Translations under genes and position numbers: made by a program
Assembly: GCF_007558825.1 (NCBI RefSeq)
Contig: NZ_VLTK01000019.1
Location: 1-38,002, forward strand
Reading direction: 5' to 3'
DNA: 38,002 nucleotides
DNA from: Brevibacterium aurantiacum
Lineage (GTDB): Bacteria > Actinomycetota > Actinomycetes > Actinomycetales > Brevibacteriaceae
The notes under the pieces: generated by a model
Told to the model about the DNA's origin: nothing
What the model saw: only the letters and a program-made list of their open reading frames with translations
The model's database searches: none
In this document: positions 26,762 through 33,582 of the stretch, piece after piece
Numbering within the stretch: position 1 is the first letter of the stretch
Layout: each line of letters begins with the position of its first letter

Positions 26762-27151
26762 TCAGGACTTGCCGAGCTCCGTCTTGATCCGAGTAGTTGA
26801 AATTTCGGGAGTGCGGGGCAGGTACACGACCTCGCATTTATCTTTGAGGAAGTCGAACTTGCCTTCCCAGTCATCGCCCATCACAAAGGTGTCGATATGG
26901 TATTTTTCGACGTCCGTGACCTTCTGCTCCCAATTGTCTTCCGGGATGACAAGATCAACGTAGCGAATTGCCTCGAGCATGTGCTTGCGTTCCGCGTAAG
27001 AGAAGTAGGACTTCTTATCCTTGCCGGCATTGAACTCGTCACTAGAGAGTGCAACCACCAGATAGTCACCTTGTTCTTTGCACCGCTGCAGCAAACGGAT
27101 GTGACCGTAATGGAGCAGGTCGAAGGTGCCATATGTAATGACTCGGCGCAT
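26762..27151 (-). CDS. tagD: Glycerol-3-phosphate cytidylyltransferase
   Basis: This 129-residue enzyme makes CDP-glycerol from CTP and sn-glycerol 3-phosphate, supplying the activated unit for poly(glycerol phosphate). The sequence follows TagD of Bacillus almost throughout: TYGTFDLLHYGH (6-17, with the HxGH nucleotidyltransferase motif), YLVVALSSDEFN, DDWEGKFDFLKD and RTPEISTTRIK (113-123). In Bacillus TagD, from memory, the last motif reads RTEGISTT; the two-residue difference here is conservative in position. The length equals that of TagD when the ATG at 27151 is used; an AGAGGA sequence lies just upstream. An open frame continues 17 codons further but does not match the family. Downstream genes are the CDP-alcohol phosphotransferase and GT2. 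Confidence 0.93.
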   Translation of the reverse strand: MRRVITYGTFDLLHYGHIRLLQRCKEQGDYLVVALSSDEFNAGKDKKSYFSYAERKHMLEAIRYVDLVIPEDNWEQKVTDVEKYHIDTFVMGDDWEGKFDFLKDKCEVVYLPRTPEISTTRIKTELGKS

Positions 27152-27185
27152 CAGTCCTCTTTTCAAACGTCCAGGAGAGCACAGG

Positions 27186-27198
27186 CCAGAACTTCTGG
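27186..27198. promoter_or_regulatory. Palindrome upstream of tagD, candidate operator
   Basis: CCAGAA-C-TTCTGG is a perfect 6+6 palindrome 35 bases upstream of the tagD start, in the 161-base gap after the phosphotransferase gene. GTCCAG/CTGGAC forms a second inverted pair around it. Its position suggests a repressor site or leader structure. No convincing -35/-10 pair was identified. Confidence 0.3.
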
Positions 27199-27312
27199 AC
27201 ACAGGTACCCAAAGAATTTCATCGCAACTTTACCATTTTGTTACCTGAGGGCTGAACTCAACACCCTCCGACGGTCAACCACGGGTCGGCGCTCGTGTAT
27301 TCAGTCTGCCAC

Positions 27313-28575
27313 TCACAAGCTGCCAGAAAGGCTGGTATCGCGTTCGACTATGACTTGTTTGGCAGCCGAAATGAATCGGTTGACTTGCGCTCCCTGGACG
27401 GTTGAGCCCAGATAGTGCTCACACAGTCGCGCAGCCGTCTCGACAGAATCGGTCTGATCGGACAACAGCTCGATGAGGCTATCTTCTGAACCCTTGCCGA
27501 TAGTGGGAGTGCGATCGAGCAGGCCGCCAGGCAGCACCATGGAGTCCGAATGACAGGGCTTGATCATCACCAGCGGCTTGCTGGTCGACAGCCAGTCAAA
27601 GGCCACAGATGACATCTCGACCAGTGCCCGATCGGCTTCATCGAACTGCCACGAAACGTCTGACGTGAGATCCATAAATCCCCTCGGAGCCGCCTCGATG
27701 ATCGAACGGACTTCGTCCAACGCTCTTTTGAACTTGCGGTCGCGCACTCCCGTACGCGGATGCGGGCGGAAGATCACACGATATCCCGCAGCCAGCATGG
27801 CGGAGACGAGCATGGCCCCGTTGTCAGCAAGTGTGCCATAGGCCATCGATGGTGAATCGCCTTCCCACGTTGGCGCATAGAACACGGTCATTCCTGCAGG
27901 AGCTTCGGCGTCGAACTCACGCCATGCCTGGGCGATCTCACGCGGGCGGTCAAGTTGGGGACGACCGACATCGAGTAAACGCTCCGAGTCCATCCCCACT
28001 AGGGTGTGCTCAATTCTCTCCCTAGCCGCTTCCCCCGCGGTGAAAACATAATCGTAGGCTTTGAGCTGGTTGGAGATCATCGAGATCTTCTCGCTCTCAC
28101 CGTGGCTGAGATGCACGTGGGCCGGGTTCGGATAACGCAAGGCCTGAAAATTCGGAGTTGACTGATTGACATAGAAGACGGTCCTCAACGACGAGGACGT
28201 CATGAACTCGTCAAGGCCCTTCGTGAGACGCGAGAACCGAACCGGGAGATGGGTGACATTCCTCAAGTGCTTCGCCACCATTGGGCTGCGAACGATGATT
28301 CCAAATGGTTGCTCACCGTGGCCTGATCGCTTCATTTCGGCCTCCAGCTGCTCGAATGGCCAGAGCCACTGTTCAAGCTGATACACCGAGTCCATCCCGA
28401 CGCCGAAGTACGCAGCGGCAATGAACTCGTCCGTGTCCTGAGGATAGAAGTCAGCGGAGAGCCTCGACTCGTGAATGCGGTCGCGGAACTTTCGCGCTCC
28501 AAGCTTGGCCGCTGACTGGGCGAAATTAGCGCCTTTGACCGCTTGATGCGACAGGTCTTCCGGGAGATTGGTCAT
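27313..28575 (-). CDS. CDP-glycerol/alditol-phosphotransferase family protein (Glyphos_transf), divergent single module
   Basis: This 420-residue protein is the most divergent of the single-module phosphotransferases. It has YQLEQWLWPFEQL (65-77), HGESEK (158-163), GRPQLD (204-209), YAPTWEGD (233-240), RPHPR (270-274) and, where the others have TDVSSVGLDFL, VEMSSVAFDWL (319-329). The acidic Asp before the two serines is therefore Glu. The start is unclear: ATG 28575 begins near the conserved region, while ATGs 36 and 24 codons upstream (28683 and 28647) are also in frame; none has a strong ribosome-binding site. CACAAT lies 7-12 bases before the ATG at 28575, so a leaderless transcript is possible. 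It closes the surface-polymer locus and is divergent from corA. It probably transfers an alditol-phosphate unit; the identity is unknown. Confidence 0.82.
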   Translation of the reverse strand: MTNLPEDLSHQAVKGANFAQSAAKLGARKFRDRIHESRLSADFYPQDTDEFIAAAYFGVGMDSVYQLEQWLWPFEQLEAEMKRSGHGEQPFGIIVRSPMVAKHLRNVTHLPVRFSRLTKGLDEFMTSSSLRTVFYVNQSTPNFQALRYPNPAHVHLSHGESEKISMISNQLKAYDYVFTAGEAARERIEHTLVGMDSERLLDVGRPQLDRPREIAQAWREFDAEAPAGMTVFYAPTWEGDSPSMAYGTLADNGAMLVSAMLAAGYRVIFRPHPRTGVRDRKFKRALDEVRSIIEAAPRGFMDLTSDVSWQFDEADRALVEMSSVAFDWLSTSKPLVMIKPCHSDSMVLPGGLLDRTPTIGKGSEDSLIELLSDQTDSVETAARLCEHYLGSTVQGAQVNRFISAAKQVIVERDTSLSGSL

Positions 28576-28732
28576 AGGACTATTGTGCACGTGCAGATTC
28601 GAAGACCCTGAACCGACTCTCCTTTTTTGCACAACACGACTTGACATTATGATCGGTCGAGCTGAGTGAAGAGCTGTGCTCACTTCCTCGTCCTCGACTA
28701 CGTTTGAGTCTTAGTCGACCGAAAGATCCACC

Positions 28733-29851
28733 ATGGCACGAGCACACAGACACAAGTCCGAACCGATCTCCAAGCGCAGGCGCAGCACTGTTGCCTTAAG
28801 CGAATCTGAGAAGCCGGTACTGCTCAGTCGCCGGATCGTCGACAGCGAGCCCGGCGAGCTGTCGGCCTCGTCGACCTTCGCCGAAGCTCTTGCCCAGAAG
28901 CCGACAGATCACTCCCCCAGTCCTGCATCATTTACGCAGGTCGTCGTCCCCAAGTCCACGCCGGAGCTTCTCGCCGAAATCGCCTCGGTGTGGGAGCTGC
29001 ACCCGGTCCTCGTCGAGGACCTATTCCATGCAAACCAACGTCCCAAGATCGATCGCTACGACGATGTTCTCTTCGTCGTCCTCAAATCCGCGGTCTACAT
29101 CGACTCGGCCGAGGAGGTCGAGTTCAAGGAATTCCACCTGCTCATGAAGGACGATGTTCTCGTCATCATCTGCCAGGACGATCGATTCATCGACGGATCA
29201 CCCATCCCACAACGGATTGAAGACATGGATGACTATTTCGGGGATGAGAAACACCAGTGGGCCTCGGACAGGGAGCTTCTATCTTTGGGCCCCGAGGCGC
29301 TCGTCTACCGATTGCTCGACACCGCAGTCGACACCTATTTCCCTGTCTTGGATGGCTTGCAGGACGACAAAGACGGAATCGAACGACAGGTCTTCAGCGG
29401 AGACACCGCGGCAGCGGAACGGATCTACCTGCTCAGCCAAGAGGTCATCGATGTCCTCCACACGACGACGCACCTCAACCGCCTCACCCAGAGACTGGGC
29501 AACGGTGCCGCCAAATATTCGATACCAACCGAGCTGCAGGCCTACCTCGACGACGTCACCGACCATCTGACTCGGGTCCTCGCCGAGGCAGCCGAACTGC
29601 GCGAAGCACTGTCACAGATCCTCAACGTCAACTCCACCCTGGTAGCCCAGCGCCAGAACGAAGACATGAAGAAGATCTCAGGATGGGCCGCGATTCTCTT
29701 TGCTCCCACCCTGATCGGAGCGATCTACGGCATGAACTTCGACGATATGCCGGAACTGCATTGGGCCTTCGGCTATCCCATGGCACTCGGACTGATGGTA
29801 GGACTAGGCGTAGTTCTTTACATCGTATTCAAGGTGAAGAAGTGGATGTGA
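28733..29851 (+). CDS. corA: CorA-family magnesium/cobalt transport protein
   Basis: This 372-residue protein is a pentameric Mg2+ channel of the cytoplasmic membrane. It has a long soluble N-terminal domain (LHPVLVEDLFHANQRPKIDR is typical), a long helix region (EAAELREALSQILNVNSTLV), and two C-terminal membrane helices. The first ends with the selectivity motif YGMNF (about residues 335-339) and the second is GYPMALGLMVGLGVVLYIVF, followed by a basic tail. The ATG at 28733 has GAAAGA 6 bases upstream. It diverges from the last phosphotransferase gene; the gap contains a perfect TTGACA (28641-28646) but no fitting -10. Teichoic-acid polymers bind Mg2+, but the adjacency may be coincidence. 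Confidence 0.95.
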   Translation: MARAHRHKSEPISKRRRSTVALSESEKPVLLSRRIVDSEPGELSASSTFAEALAQKPTDHSPSPASFTQVVVPKSTPELLAEIASVWELHPVLVEDLFHANQRPKIDRYDDVLFVVLKSAVYIDSAEEVEFKEFHLLMKDDVLVIICQDDRFIDGSPIPQRIEDMDDYFGDEKHQWASDRELLSLGPEALVYRLLDTAVDTYFPVLDGLQDDKDGIERQVFSGDTAAAERIYLLSQEVIDVLHTTTHLNRLTQRLGNGAAKYSIPTELQAYLDDVTDHLTRVLAEAAELREALSQILNVNSTLVAQRQNEDMKKISGWAAILFAPTLIGAIYGMNFDDMPELHWAFGYPMALGLMVGLGVVLYIVFKVKKWM

Positions 29852-29932
29852 TGTTACTCGTTCTTCTCCCCTAGGCTCCTTGTTCATTCCTGAGTCGTCG
29901 GGAGATCATTTGGCGGCCGTAGCGTCGCCGAG

Positions 29933-30787
29933 GTGAATACACACCCAGCGAAACTCATCCGTCCCCGTTCGTCAGCGATCCTCGCGACCGCCGCTCTCAC
30001 CCTCACCGCAGCACTCGGCTCCGGAGCCGCCCCAGCCTGCGCGAACGGTCTCGACTCGTCACCGGGATCCGACTTCGCCGCACCGGACAAGGTCTCCGAA
30101 ATCGAATTTCCCGTCACGGTCTCTCACCGCGGCGGCGCCGACGTCTATCCGGAAGAGTCCATGGAAGGATTCACCGCCTCGGCGAAGGATGGATTCCTGC
30201 CCGAGATGGACATTCAGTTCCTCGAAGACGGCACCCCGGTCCTCATCCACGACGACACAGCCGATCGCACCCTCAACGGTGTCAGTGGACCGATCCGCGA
30301 TCTCAGCCTCGAGGAATGGGACGCCGCGACCATCAAGCACCCACAAGGCGGAGAGCCGGCGCAGACGGTCACCCTCGATGAGGCACTCGACGAACTCGGC
30401 GGGGAGGTCGTCATGGTTCCCGAGATCAAGCCAGGAGCCACCTCGGCGGAGGTCGATCAGGTTCTCGACGTCTTCGACGAACGCGGACTCAAGGACTCAC
30501 TCGTCGTCCAGTCCTTCGATTTCGAAGCGGCGAAGACAATCGCGCAGCGCGGATACACCTCGCTCTACCTCACAGGCGCAACGCTGCCGACGGAATCGTT
30601 CGACGAGATCTCCGATGCCGGCATCGAATGGGTCGGACCCAGCAAGAATCTGCCGACCCGAGACCTGCGCAAACTCGACAAGGCAGGCTTCCACGTTGCG
30701 CCCTATACCCTCGCGACGTCGAAGGACGGGCACCGCCTGCCCGGCTGGATCGACGGCTATTTCACCGACGACGCCTGGACGAACTAG
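29933..30787 (+). CDS. Secreted glycerophosphodiester phosphodiesterase
   Basis: This 284-residue enzyme hydrolyses glycerophosphodiesters to glycerol 3-phosphate and an alcohol. Residues 1-38 form a signal peptide with a basic start, a hydrophobic core (SSAILATAALTLTAALGSG) and a likely cleavage after ACA, so it acts outside the membrane; a lipoprotein reading of APAC is possible but poor. Catalytic GDPD features are VSHRGGADVYPEES (His65, Arg66), EMDIQFLEDG (Glu91, Asp93) and VLIHDDTADRTLNG (His106). The later VPEIKP and the C-terminal PYTLATSKDGHRLPGWIDGY, FTDD complete the TIM-barrel family pattern. The GTG at 29933 is the only start upstream of the signal; the frame closes at TGA 29891. 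Some enzymes of this family degrade wall teichoic acid, which would suit its place beside the surface-polymer locus. Confidence 0.92.
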   Translation: MNTHPAKLIRPRSSAILATAALTLTAALGSGAAPACANGLDSSPGSDFAAPDKVSEIEFPVTVSHRGGADVYPEESMEGFTASAKDGFLPEMDIQFLEDGTPVLIHDDTADRTLNGVSGPIRDLSLEEWDAATIKHPQGGEPAQTVTLDEALDELGGEVVMVPEIKPGATSAEVDQVLDVFDERGLKDSLVVQSFDFEAAKTIAQRGYTSLYLTGATLPTESFDEISDAGIEWVGPSKNLPTRDLRKLDKAGFHVAPYTLATSKDGHRLPGWIDGYFTDDAWTN

Positions 30788-30818
30788 CGGGCGATGCCCC
30801 GAACCAGAGGGCAACGTA

Positions 30819-30866
30819 TTCGGCCTCGGAAAGTCAGCAGAGTTCTGACGACTGTCCGAGGCCGAA
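30819..30866. terminator. Perfect 12-bp inverted repeat downstream of the phosphodiesterase gene
   Basis: TTCGGCCTCGGA (30819-30830) and TCCGAGGCCGAA (30855-30866) are perfect complements. The 24-base loop contains a nested GTCAG/CTGAC pair (30833-30837 and 30845-30849). It begins 32 bases after the phosphodiesterase stop, so a terminator is the simplest reading, but no T-run follows. It could also be a dispersed repeat; no second copy was noticed in this window. Confidence 0.5.
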
Positions 30867-30957
30867 CTCGTGAGGCCCGGGCCACCGGATGACCGCAACC
30901 TGAGTGCGCGGAGACACAATGTGACGCGCTCCTGATGTCCCGCGGTGGCCAACCGAT

Positions 30958-31196
30958 AGAATCGGCTGGTCACATACTTCTCTCCTGAGGAGTTGCAGTG
31001 ACGTCCAACGCAGCGATGCCGCACAAGCGACCTTGACGGGCCTCAACAAGGAAGTCGACTCCTCGTCATGCCGCTCGGCCTCCTCTTCACCCAAGTGACC
31101 TGACGGCGTATTCACCGATGAAGAACGCCGTTGCACACGAGAAGAAAGCCTGCATCGCCTGCGGCAAACTCCCGTTACAGGTAAGGAGCACAATCG
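30958..31196 (+). promoter_or_regulatory. Long leader region of mdh, with candidate -10 and ribosome-binding site
   Basis: The gap between the phosphodiesterase and mdh is 409 bases. TAGAAT (30957-30962) could be a -10, giving a leader of more than 200 bases. It is set inside an imperfect hairpin (TGGCCAACCGAT-aga-ATCGGCTGGTCA, 30946-30972, two mismatches). AAGGAG lies 8 bases before the mdh ATG. No known riboswitch class was recognised. Confidence 0.3.
30998..31036 (+). CDS. Candidate 12-codon upstream leader peptide of mdh
   Basis: A GTG start has a strong GAGGAG (30987-30992) 5 bases upstream and encodes MTSNAAMPHKRP before TGA. The strength of the ribosome-binding site in otherwise non-coding sequence makes it stand out. 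It may be a translated upstream frame regulating mdh, a decoy, or chance. No homology is claimed. Confidence 0.3.
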   Translation: MTSNAAMPHKRP

Positions 31197-32183
31197 ATGA
31201 ATACCCCCATCAAAGTCGCCGTCACCGGTGCGGCCGGTCAGATCGGCTACAGTCTTCTCTTCCGCATTGCCAGCGGCGCTCTCTTCGGCCCGCAAACTCC
31301 AGTTCAGCTGCGCTTGCTGGAAATAACCCCAGCACTGACCGCCCTCGAAGGCGTGGTCATGGAACTCGAGGACTGTGCCTTTCCCACTCTCGACTCGGTT
31401 GAGATCGGCGATTCAGCTGAGCACATCTTCGACGGCGTCAACCTCGCCCTGCTCGTCGGCGCTCGCCCCAGGTCTCAGGGCATGGAGCGCAGCGACCTCC
31501 TTGAGGCCAATGGTGCGATCTTCACCGCTCAGGGCAAGGCCCTCAACTCAGTCGCCGCCGACGATGTCCGCATCGGCGTCACCGGGAATCCGGCCAATAC
31601 CAATGCGCTGATCGCCATGCACAACGCGCCCGACATCCCCGCCGACCGTTTCAGCGCGCTGACCCGCTTGGACCACAACCGCGCCCTAGCACAGCTGGCC
31701 AAAAAGGCCGCAGTATCGGTCGCCGACATATCCAGAATGACGATCTGGGGCAACCACTCAGCCACCCAGTATCCCGACATCTACCACGCAGAGATCGGCG
31801 GGGTGAACGCCGCCGAGGTCATCGGCGACCAAACCTGGATCGAGAACGATCTCATCCCCACCGTTGCCGGGCGCGGTGCCGCCATCATCGAGGCGCGTGG
31901 ATCCTCCTCCGCGGCCTCGGCTGCCGCGGCGACGATCGACGCCGCCCACGACTGGCTGCACGGCACGCCCGAAGGCGACTGGGCCTCAATGGCTGTGGTC
32001 TCCGATGGCTCCTATGGGGTGCCTGAGGGGCTGATCTCCTCCTATCCCGTGACAACTTCGGGCGGGAACTGGGAGATCGTGCAGGGGCTGGAGATCAACG
32101 ACTTCAGCCGCCGGATGATCGACGCCACCACGGCAGAGCTCGCCGAGGAGCGTGAGACGGTGACCGGTCTCGGTCTGATCTGA
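31197..32183 (+). CDS. mdh: Malate dehydrogenase, NAD-dependent
   Basis: This 328-residue cytosolic enzyme interconverts malate and oxaloacetate in the TCA cycle. It has VAVTGAAGQIGYSLLFRIAS (NAD loop TGAAGQIG at 10-17), the substrate loop LVGARPRSQGMERSDLLEAN with its conserved Arg residues, VTGNPANTNA, the LTRLDHNRA segment and WGNHSATQYPD carrying the catalytic His (about residue 187). The length is standard for the dimeric cytosolic/actinobacterial type. The ATG at 31197 is supported by AAGGAG 8 bases upstream. An XRE-cupin regulator follows after 61 bases and may be co-transcribed. The leader is unusually long (see the neighbouring entries). Confidence 0.97.
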   Translation: MNTPIKVAVTGAAGQIGYSLLFRIASGALFGPQTPVQLRLLEITPALTALEGVVMELEDCAFPTLDSVEIGDSAEHIFDGVNLALLVGARPRSQGMERSDLLEANGAIFTAQGKALNSVAADDVRIGVTGNPANTNALIAMHNAPDIPADRFSALTRLDHNRALAQLAKKAAVSVADISRMTIWGNHSATQYPDIYHAEIGGVNAAEVIGDQTWIENDLIPTVAGRGAAIIEARGSSSAASAAAATIDAAHDWLHGTPEGDWASMAVVSDGSYGVPEGLISSYPVTTSGGNWEIVQGLEINDFSRRMIDATTAELAEERETVTGLGLI

Positions 32184-32200
32184 GATCGCGTCGGCTGGGT

Positions 32201-32215
32201 GCTGATATTCTCAGC
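32201..32215. promoter_or_regulatory. Small palindrome upstream of the XRE-cupin gene
   Basis: GCTGA-tattc-TCAGC lies 30 bases upstream of the regulator start in the 61-base gap after mdh. It is a candidate operator for the regulator or part of its promoter; only the symmetry supports it. Confidence 0.25.
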
Positions 32216-32244
32216 CTCAGATGACCCTGTGACCGAAGGTATCC

Positions 32245-32838
32245 ATGAGCACCGAGAATGTCTCGCCGAACGCGGCTGATCCCAGTGTGGAGTACATGGG
32301 TGCGCTCATCCACCAGTTGCGGGAATCGGCGGGGATGACCCTGACCGACCTCAGCCGCGTCGCCGGGGTGAGCCAGGGATTGCTGAGCCAGATCGAACGC
32401 GGTCGTGGCAATCCTGCATATCTCACGCTCCTCAAGATCGCGAAGGCCTTCGATGTGCCCGTCGGCCGGTTCTTCACCCAGGGTGAGGAACCGGCCGACA
32501 ATCGCGTGGTCCGCGCCGACAAGCGTCGTCAGCTGCAGGTCACCGATCGCGGACTCGTCTACGAGCTGCTGACGCCGACGATGAACGGCGCGCTGCTGGT
32601 CCTCAAAGTGCGGGTCCCATCGGGGTACTCCAACGAGTCGGTGCCCTTCAACCATCACCGCGCCGAAGAGTGCCTGTTCGTCCTCGAGGGAACCTGCTAT
32701 TTCCAGGTCGGCGATGACGGATACACGCTGGCAGCCGGTGACAGCATCACCTATTGGGGCGATCAGCCGCACTGGTTCCGTGTCCTCGGTGACGCCGAGG
32801 CGGTCCTCATCGCCACGATGACTCCCCCGGTGTTCTGA
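32245..32838 (+). CDS. XRE-family regulator with C-terminal cupin domain
   Basis: This is a 197-residue cytoplasmic transcription factor. Residues about 20-80 are a helix-turn-helix of the XRE class (MTLTDLSRVAGVSQGLLSQI, then NPAYLTLLKIAKAFDVPVGR), followed by a short linker. A cupin beta-barrel occupies about 115-197 (FNHHRAEECLFVLEGTCYFQ, LAAGDSITYWGDQPHWFRV). In this family the cupin binds a small effector and the N-terminus binds DNA. The cupin metal-type residues appear as H-H-x5-E and a later His, so metal binding is possible. The ATG at 32245 has GAAGG 6 bases upstream. Regulated genes are unknown; mdh just upstream is the nearest candidate. Confidence 0.93.
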   Translation: MSTENVSPNAADPSVEYMGALIHQLRESAGMTLTDLSRVAGVSQGLLSQIERGRGNPAYLTLLKIAKAFDVPVGRFFTQGEEPADNRVVRADKRRQLQVTDRGLVYELLTPTMNGALLVLKVRVPSGYSNESVPFNHHRAEECLFVLEGTCYFQVGDDGYTLAAGDSITYWGDQPHWFRVLGDAEAVLIATMTPPVF

Positions 32839-32865
32839 GGTCCGATTCCAGGGGTGGGCGAGACT

Positions 32866-33282
32866 TCAGTCGCTCTTCTTCGTTCGCCGGCTGCTCTCAC
32901 GTTCGAGTGCCTCGACGAGTTCCTTCTTGGTCATCGACGAACGTCCTGGGATCTTCAGCTTGCTCGCCTGCTGGTACAGGTGGTCCTTCGTCGCATTCGC
33001 GTCCACCCCACCAGCGGTCGAGCGATCGGTATTCTTCCCGCCCTTGGCTTGGGCATCTGATGGCCCCGGTGAGGATTTCGGTTCCCATCTGTCACCGACC
33101 TTTTCATGAGTGTGCTTGAGCGCATCGTAGGCTACCTGGTGAGCGCGCTCTTCGTCGCCGTACTCCTCCATTGCGGAATCGTAGGTCTTGGCGAAAGTCC
33201 GCTGAGCTTTGGCATCCGAATGTCGCAAAGTTGCTGGAAGCTCTGACTTCTTCGGGACTCCTGAACTGCTCATCTTCGGCAT
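32866..33282 (-). CDS. ChaB-domain protein with C-terminal Rho-N (SAP-like) motif
   Basis: This small protein has 138 residues. The first part (VPKKSELPATLRHSDAKAQR to HTHEKVGDRW, about 8-65) matches the ChaB family, found in stress or cation-transport contexts but biochemically ill-defined. A low-complexity linker (SSPGPSDAQAKGGKNTDRS) follows. The last 45 residues (KDHLYQQASKLKIPGRSSMT, KKELVEALERES, then Arg/Lys-rich) resemble the Rho N-terminal/SAP fold that binds nucleic acid. I took the ATG at 33282, which has GAGGAG about 11 bases upstream; a GTG three codons earlier (33291) is in frame. It converges on the XRE-cupin gene (27-base gap) and diverges from the flavin-reductase-like gene. 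Confidence 0.85.
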   Translation of the reverse strand: MPKMSSSGVPKKSELPATLRHSDAKAQRTFAKTYDSAMEEYGDEERAHQVAYDALKHTHEKVGDRWEPKSSPGPSDAQAKGGKNTDRSTAGGVDANATKDHLYQQASKLKIPGRSSMTKKELVEALERESSRRTKKSD

Positions 33283-33368
33283 GGTGACCACATCTCCTCA
33301 CGAACGCGAACGTCACGGTTATCCCGACGGTAACGCAGATCACCCTCGCATGTCAGGAACCGTGCCGC

Positions 33369-33406
33369 ATATCGCCTGCGTCGATATCGCTTCGCAGACA
33401 TATCGC
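33369..33406. repeat. Three spaced ATATCGC direct repeats in a divergent promoter region
   Basis: ATATCGC occurs at 33369-33375, 33384-33390 and 33400-33406, with starts 15 and 16 bases apart. The inner region is also framed by CTGCG (33376-33380) and CGCAG (33393-33397), an inverted pair. It lies in the 300-base divergent gap between the ChaB gene and the flavin-reductase gene. Regularly spaced short repeats of this kind suggest a regulator-binding array; the regulator is unknown. Confidence 0.4.
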
Positions 33407-33443
33407 TGGTGGTCTGTGCCCGGCGGAGACGCCTTGAACCAGT

Positions 33444-33470
33444 GCCCCTTGTCCGCTGTCGGACAGGGGC
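33444..33470. repeat. Strong GC-rich hairpin with a one-base bulge
   Basis: GCCCCTTGTCCG (33444-33455), loop CTGT and CGGACAGGGGC (33460-33470) pair over 11 bp with a single bulged T. It lies 113 bases upstream of the flavin-reductase start. GTACGTTTG follows, not a clear T-run. No gene of known orientation should end here, so it may belong to the leader of the flavin-reductase gene or terminate an unseen small RNA. Confidence 0.4.
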
Positions 33471-33582
33471 GTACGTTTGACGCACGAGGACAGTGGTGCG
33501 CACGGGTGCCTGCGCACCGGCGCAGGAACGGCAGCCGAACTCGGCTCAACGCTGCACCGCCGTGTTGCAGAGAGGAACCGTC

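Noticed and set aside
6243..28575. Reading the locus as a phage or genomic-island insertion
   Set aside because: No integrase, transposase, attachment-site repeats or tRNA border were seen; apart from one glycosyltransferase the sampled base composition looks native.
28641..28646. Perfect TTGACA as the -35 of corA
   Set aside because: The sequence 16-18 bases downstream (GAGTGA region) does not resemble a -10, so no promoter is claimed.
31118..31402. Short frame beginning MKNAVAHEKKACIACGKLPL with a CxxC motif just upstream of mdh
   Set aside because: It runs out of frame into the start of mdh and becomes Arg/Ser-rich; no ribosome-binding site precedes it.
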